Position numbers and translations under genes: made by a program
NCBI GenBank assembly: GCA_964017235.1
Contig: OZ024933.1
Coordinates: 12,651,962-12,715,961 of the forward strand
DNA: 64,000 nt
Direction: 5' to 3'
Source: Sabellastarte sp. h YS-2021
Lineage: Eukaryota; Annelida; Polychaeta; Sabellida; Sabellidae
Notes under the pieces: model-generated
Databases searched by the model: none
Told to the model about the DNA's origin: nothing
What the model saw: the letters and a program-made list of their open reading frames with translations, nothing else
Shown: positions 58,880 through 64,000 of the stretch, one piece after another
How positions within the stretch are numbered: the stretch's first letter is position 1
Layout: each line of letters begins with the position of its first letter

Positions 58880-59468
58880 GGGGCTTTCAACTCAAACCTC
58901 TACTTCTCCCCTTTTCTTTATATTCAAAAATTAAATTCAAATTACTAACCAAATTCTAGACATAAGTAATTTACCTGTGACCAAATTCAAAACATCAAGC
59001 TTAAACCTAAATCTTAACTTAAATTCACAGGTTATATGTAAACTCTCAACTTTGAGGTCACCCTAAACTCCAGTACCTCTGTTAGTACCTCAAATTATAG
59101 TATTCATACCTAAACTTTAGGTTGACTTTAACTCTTGCCAAGCCTGGAGCTAAGGCCACCCTAACTTATTCATAACTTTTGCATTCAAGAAATTGCAACT
59201 CAAACTCGGCTTAGGGTCACCTCAAACTGCTGCCTAGCTAGGTTACTGTAATAATAATGAATCATACCTGCTAGACTTTAACAGCCATTGACATGACATG
59301 TGTAAAAAATGTATATATATGGTCAATGGCTAGATGTCAATATCAATGTAATCTTAGTAGATGTGTATAATTGTAAATAAATGATAGAGTAGTAACTGTT
59401 AATGAATAAAAATAGTATTCCCCACACTGGGGTTTTATTCATGTGTTGACCTAACTGGAGGCAATGTG
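58880..59468 (+). repeat. B2 repeat of E4 (3' end)
   Basis: Second copy of B, ending CAATGTG. The following sequence GTCTCATTG is the presumed host flank. Confidence 0.93.
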
Positions 59469-59885
59469 GTCTCATTGAAATCTGGAGCTAAGGCTCTTGC
59501 AATGGTTCTCAATTGTCACTTAGAGTGTTATGATTATACTCATCATGTTGAACCTATATCAAGTAGTGTTACAATTCAGGGCTACTTTCTTAGCTATTCT
59601 GTAACTACCATGATTGTAATATATCTATAATCATAGCAAATACATTGCAAATTGTTGCCATTAAAAGTTTGCTAGTATTGCTGGCATGATAATAGAACAT
59701 CTGGTAATGAGAGAGGTTCTCACTCAGAGGACTTGTAGCTAGTCGCTATAGAGTGTCTCACCAGACTGTAGTTGTAATGTCACACAAATGTGTGTGTACT
59801 GTTTCTTATTCTGGTCAACTTTCCATTGTTTAATTTTCACACTGTTGCTGATTTTATATACATGGACTAATGTAACTCATTGCTG
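59469..59885. other. Short unassigned stretch
   Basis: No feature recognised between E4 and the solo repeat. Confidence 0.4.
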
Positions 59886-60232
59886 TGAACAAAATGTTTT
59901 TATAACCTTTATAAGTAAATGTGTTCTCATATATTCTTGCTTTAGCCTTGAATTTAACATTATATTGTCATAGGGTCACCTTTCCATAAGGCACTCTTAT
60001 ATAATTTTCTTCTGTGTTATCTTTTCATCTGGAATCTGTCCCTCCTAACTCTTATGTTAAGGTCACCTTAAATCGTTCCTAAGGTAAGGTGACCCTATGT
60101 CTTGTCAAATGTTATTGATATGTAAATACAATTAGTGTAGAACCATTATTAATGTATTCATAAAATATATATTAACCGCAATGTTGTGTTGACCTTCTCC
60201 CTACATTACTCAAGGTCACTGGTCAAATTTAC
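59886..60232 (+). repeat. Solo 3' repeat related to E3
   Basis: Matches 43513-43917 without the small SINE fragment, from GTTTTTATAACC to GTCAAATTTACTG. It includes the palindrome with AAGGTCACCTTAAA. No gag, RT or YR is attached on either side, so it is a solo repeat or the end of a deleted copy. Confidence 0.8.
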
Positions 60233-61858
60233 TGAAATCTACCCAACTTTTACTGTTGTTGGGATGTTTATAATTCTGAAAAGTACTATAATGTGAAAAG
60301 AAAAACCAAAGATAATAGCCAAGTGTGATTATCTAACATTCAGTTCTAAAAGTCTCAATTGCCATGTAGCGTCAACAATAATTTTCAAATATACATTTTT
60401 ACATTCTGTCAATTTAGAAAATACTGGAAAAGTTTGCAAAATTCAAATATTAGGAAAAATGATCCCATATACGTGAATCTATTTGTAGGTTAAAACGAAT
60501 CTCAAAATCTCTTGTTAGACTGTAAACTTTAATTAATGGTTCGGTACCCTCCTAAAAGTAAAATTACTTTTACCATTCCAGACAAACAATTGGGGACTTT
60601 CAAATATTTTTGTACATGAAGAAATACTATACTATTTCATCAAGAAAAAGCATTTGTATTCAGATAATGTATGATCAGGCATTTTTCAGTTCAAAATATG
60701 ATAAACCCAAAAGGATTTTAATTACAGATTAAGGTGACGTAGGGTGAAGAACGTGTATTATAAATTTGAATGGTTATCATCTCTGCTGAGAGTGGATCCC
60801 TTTGCCTTTCGAGTATTTTGGGTCACAAATGAATAAAGAACATCTATGTGACTCTTTAAATCAGTTTTTTCTATGGTTCAATTAATAATTGCTAAGATTA
60901 TGCACTCGTATATTTTATGGCTCCTTGTACAACCAGTTTTCTGATAATGTGCTACATTTGCATGTATAGAATGATTAATTCAAGTATAAAGTGTCAATAG
61001 TACATTGCAATTATTTATTCTTTTCACATATAACATCAGATGTTTTTGTTCCTGTATGTAGCTCTTTCAAAATATGCTGTGTTGAAATGTGTTTCAGTAA
61101 CTAAGATTATCCGAAACAGCTGTAAAGCAGCTGCTTCCAAAATGTTTCTGTAGCTTCTTTATATAAATAATTTACCCTTGCCCTAACATATCCATTGTTC
61201 CTTAGTAATACACAGCTACGGTAGCAAAAAATGATAAAATAAAACTTGATATTAAGAAATTTGTGATTATTGTCTGTGTAAGTTTGAGATATTTCGTACA
61301 AACATTGCTGAAACCATTCAGTTGAAAATAAATATTTACAACAAACTTCAGTTTGACGTTATCAGACAACATTGTCTGATTTCTGTGCTTTGATAAGGAT
61401 TTGATACTTTGAACAATCTCAAAAGCTTACAAGCATTAAACAATTAAACACAGCACACATAGCTTATTATTGACATGATCAGCACAATCTCAAGAGAGTT
61501 AGTTATTCAGCTTTAATACAATAGAGAACATTACTTACATTAAGAAAAAATGCTTGAGAGTTTAATTACAGATAGTCTTCTTAATTGATCCAGAATATTG
61601 TAAATTTGAGTATACACTTATTTTTCTTCCACAGACTGACGAGTGCCCATGTTTACTTTTAGTATGATGCTTTGATGTTTTCATTTTTGCAAAACAATTT
61701 TAATTTGGTGAAAATATAAGGAAGAATTATTAACAGCCCATTAACAAAATGCAAATATTGGGAAATATTTCATAATATAAAGACAGTAAATTAATAATAA
61801 TAACAATAAAATGAGATACATCTAATAACAGTAATAATATGATTTCAAATGAACATTC
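60233..61858. other. No gene recognised
   Basis: AT-rich; the 61301-61107 minus frame has no support. Confidence 0.4.
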
Positions 61859-61966
61859 AGGTTTTTAGCAGCACTTCATCAATCCTTAACTGCCCAACTG
61901 CCTAAACTGCCTAACGGGTTAATGGCCCTTGGCTGTTAAGGATTAATGATGTGCTGCTAAAAACCT
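61859..61966. repeat. Foldback element with 32-bp inverted arms
   Basis: Arms at 61859-61890 and 61935-61966 are near-perfect inverted copies (AGGTTTTTAGCAGCAC ... GTGCTGCTAAAAACCT) around a ~44-bp loop. No clear target duplication is seen. It could be a tiny MITE or an RNA hairpin. Confidence 0.8.
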
Positions 61967-62463
61967 ATAACGCCCTACAAAATCATATTATTGTGCTACT
62001 GTGGGCAATTTTTTTTTTATTTCACGTCCACAACATAATGCCAGCAAACAAATAACAGAGGACACAAACCCTAGCTCTTAGGTGGTGCTGAAATAAGCAC
62101 AAAATGGATCTAATGACAGTGGCATCCCCAGTCAGGTTTATATGGTTTATGTTAATGTGACAACGAACTTGCCTTCTCATTATTCCTCCCTCAATAAATT
62201 TGTACTTCATGACCTTGCTTACTTGAATTTGTTTTCAGTCTTCTGTACTGTCACCTTGTGCGTCCAGTAAGTAGTACTCATTAATTTAATGTAAATTTTC
62301 ACTTGGACTTGATCTGGGTTTGGATAATGAATAGGGAAGAACGAGCCATGAGCAGACCCCATTATGGAATAAAATATTATCTAGATACATTAATATGTTT
62401 TTAGGGTTATGTGCACAGACAGAGAGAACGACCTGGTTACAATACCCTCACCACTAACCTTTG

Positions 62464-62697
62464 GATTTATTTATTTATTTGGGGTTTTACGTCGCTTTCA
62501 ACCCTGTACAGGTCATATCATGACAGGTAGTTGGTAGGGCAGAGGAAAACAGTACATACAGTTCGTTAGGGTTGTGTACTGTAAACTGCCGACCAACGGT
62601 AAGCAACTACCAGCTTTCCCACTTAAGGCCATGACAGGGATCGAACCCCGGCCTCAGTGGTGGGAGGCAAGAGTGTTACCACTCTGGCACCTAGCCC
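62464..62697 (-). mobile_element. Type I SINE, minus orientation
   Basis: tRNA-like head at right (box A TGCCAGAGTGG, box B GGTTCGATCC on minus) and AAATAAATAAATAAAT tail at left. The body matches the copies at 2506 and 41001. I could not find a clear target duplication. Confidence 0.88.
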
Positions 62698-64000
62698 CCC
62701 TAAAGTTAATAGCCTCGTGTTTAAGTTAGAATTGACCTAATTGCTGGTTTGTTGTTTTCCACGTAGATGCTCTGAGATACATTCATTTATTCTTCATTTT
62801 AGTGTACATAATTGGCAATACTGGCTGAAATTGTAATATTTGAATCAAAAAGAAAATGATTTTTTACTTACTTTAGCAGTTATTAAAGCTGATTATCTTG
62901 AACATTACTTGCAAAACATGTGAATAAATTAGCAATATTAGCATAATTCAGGTTAATAAAATATCTTAATTTTTATATAAATAGCCTTGGGATCCTAAAA
63001 ATAATGATAAAAAGAATAATATAACTACACAATAATTAATTATGGTAGACATAATTACACTGTATTTAAGTTTTTGTGACACCCAGCTATCTACCAAAGG
63101 GAAGGAAATGTTTTAAAGTTCAATTTAGGCTAGTTTCATGCCAGAAAAGAGATAACTATTGACAAATAAAATGTTCAAGGGTGAACACAAAACTATTGCA
63201 TCACATGAAAAAGTACAAATATTTACTCTTTCAAGACCTTCCATTTGCACAAATATATGCATGTAACTTTTTGGGTGAACACATGTTTTTGTTGCACAAA
63301 TGCTGAAAACCATCTCTCAGCACTGTGGTTGTGACATTAAATCTAGCTTATGGCAACCTGTAGCATATATCCACTGTCTGTTCTGTTACGACTCTGGCTT
63401 ATAGGAAGGACACGGCATATCAACATTTTTTTTATATTTCTTTATGTTCGAACTACTCTAATAATGTTTAGTGAAAGAAAAAATTGTGAACTATGGCTGT
63501 AAATTAAAATGTATATAATCTGCAATGTCAAGAAAAATGACTTTAATTCTATACTTGTTTTTTTTTTAAATATCACAGCATGTGATGTAACTTTGGCAGT
63601 TGCCAAATGAATGCAAAATTAAAGAAGTTCATTTATGAGCTCTTATAATGCAGCATTTGATTATTTATTTCAACAGTTATTCAAGTGCAGATTTTAACCT
63701 GGCACCATCAAGACATTATATTAGTTCTAACAAGATTACACACTGGGCTTATTTGTTTATATTTTACCTAAAATCTTGCCCATGATCATCTTCTAGTATT
63801 ATTGCAAAGATACAGGTTAAAACATGTCGTACAATAAAACATGTATGATATGTTTAGTATCAGGGTAAATCTAAGTCAGACTGGTATGGATTACAAAGAT
63901 GGGAATGGTAGCCTGGCATGATCTGCAATGTGTTGCCAGGGCAAGCCTGGGATACTTAAATCTCTATTTCTCGACAAATCCCCAGCCAGGATACCCTGTA
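62698..64000. other. No gene recognised
   Basis: AT-rich non-coding DNA with short frames only. Confidence 0.4.

Larger units (their letters stand above)
51925..59468 (+). mobile_element. Ngaro-like YR retrotransposon E4 with split direct repeats
   Basis: Order: A1 (51925-52134), gag (52417-~53402), RT-RNase H (53413-55845), YR (55833-56839), B1 (56849-57437), A2 (57435-57644), a 1.2-kb unique segment, B2 (58880-59468). The A copies differ at about two visible bases and the B copies at about five plus one length change, so the insertion is recent. The A1 start, B1-A2 joint and B2 end share GTG, probably the recombination site. No methyltransferase frame is present, which favours Ngaro over DIRS1. 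Gag and YR are broken, so this copy is not autonomous. Confidence 0.9.

Noticed and set aside
51925-59468. LTR retrotransposon (direct repeats at both ends)
   Set aside because: The repeats are split (A ... BA ... B), the integrase is a tyrosine recombinase, and there is no protease or DDE integrase.
62464-62697. Target duplication of the last SINE
   Set aside because: CTAACCTTTGG on the left and CCTAAAGTTAA on the right do not match.

Overview
This is a 64 kb piece of an AT-rich eukaryotic (animal) genome. It shows GT-AG introns, AATAAA poly(A) signals, tRNA-derived SINEs with AAATAAATAAAT tails, Penelope-like and jockey-like retroelements, piggyBac and hAT-type DNA transposons, and many tyrosine-recombinase (YR) retrotransposons. 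That mix fits a marine invertebrate, most likely a lophotrochozoan such as a bivalve mollusc. The species cannot be told from the sequence alone, so this is inference.

Layout. 0-12 kb: mostly non-coding, with four SINE insertions and an old tandem array (about 3.5-8.3 kb, unit about 950 bp). 11.9-22.6 kb: the only complete host gene I can assemble. It has eight plus-strand coding exons that join in frame to a 307-residue type I membrane protein: signal peptide, Ig-like domain without the usual cysteine pair, FN3-like cysteine-rich domain, one transmembrane helix and a short tail with three tyrosines. Its last coding intron holds three tandem copies of a 548-bp unit. 24-26.9 kb: a Penelope-like RT relic, a YR relic, and a possible 3'-terminal coding exon of an unidentified minus-strand gene. 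27.6-32.5 kb: a decayed minus-strand Ngaro/DIRS-like element (E1). 33.4-40 kb: a minus-strand jockey-like LINE relic with a Penelope-like fragment inside it, next to a piggyBac element with TTAA on both sides. 40.7-41.75 kb: an unidentified protein-coding relic split by a SINE.

41.9-60.2 kb is a cluster of YR retroelements. E3 (+) is internally deleted. E2 (-) is interrupted by a hAT-type MITE with an exact 8-bp target duplication and by an internally deleted piggyBac derivative at TTAA. E4 (+) is the youngest and most complete: gag, an intact 810-codon RT-RNase H frame, YR, and split direct repeats A1 ... B1-A2 ... B2. A solo 3' repeat follows. 60-64 kb: non-coding, with one foldback element and one SINE.

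The retroelement genes form one replication module per element: Gag with a zinc finger packages the RNA, RT-RNase H copies it, and the YR integrates the circular product. No copy here looks autonomous, because E4 has a broken gag and a frameshifted YR. The nesting gives a relative history: the ~950-bp array and E2/E3 are old, SINEs and MITEs landed in them, and E4 came late (its paired repeats are nearly identical).
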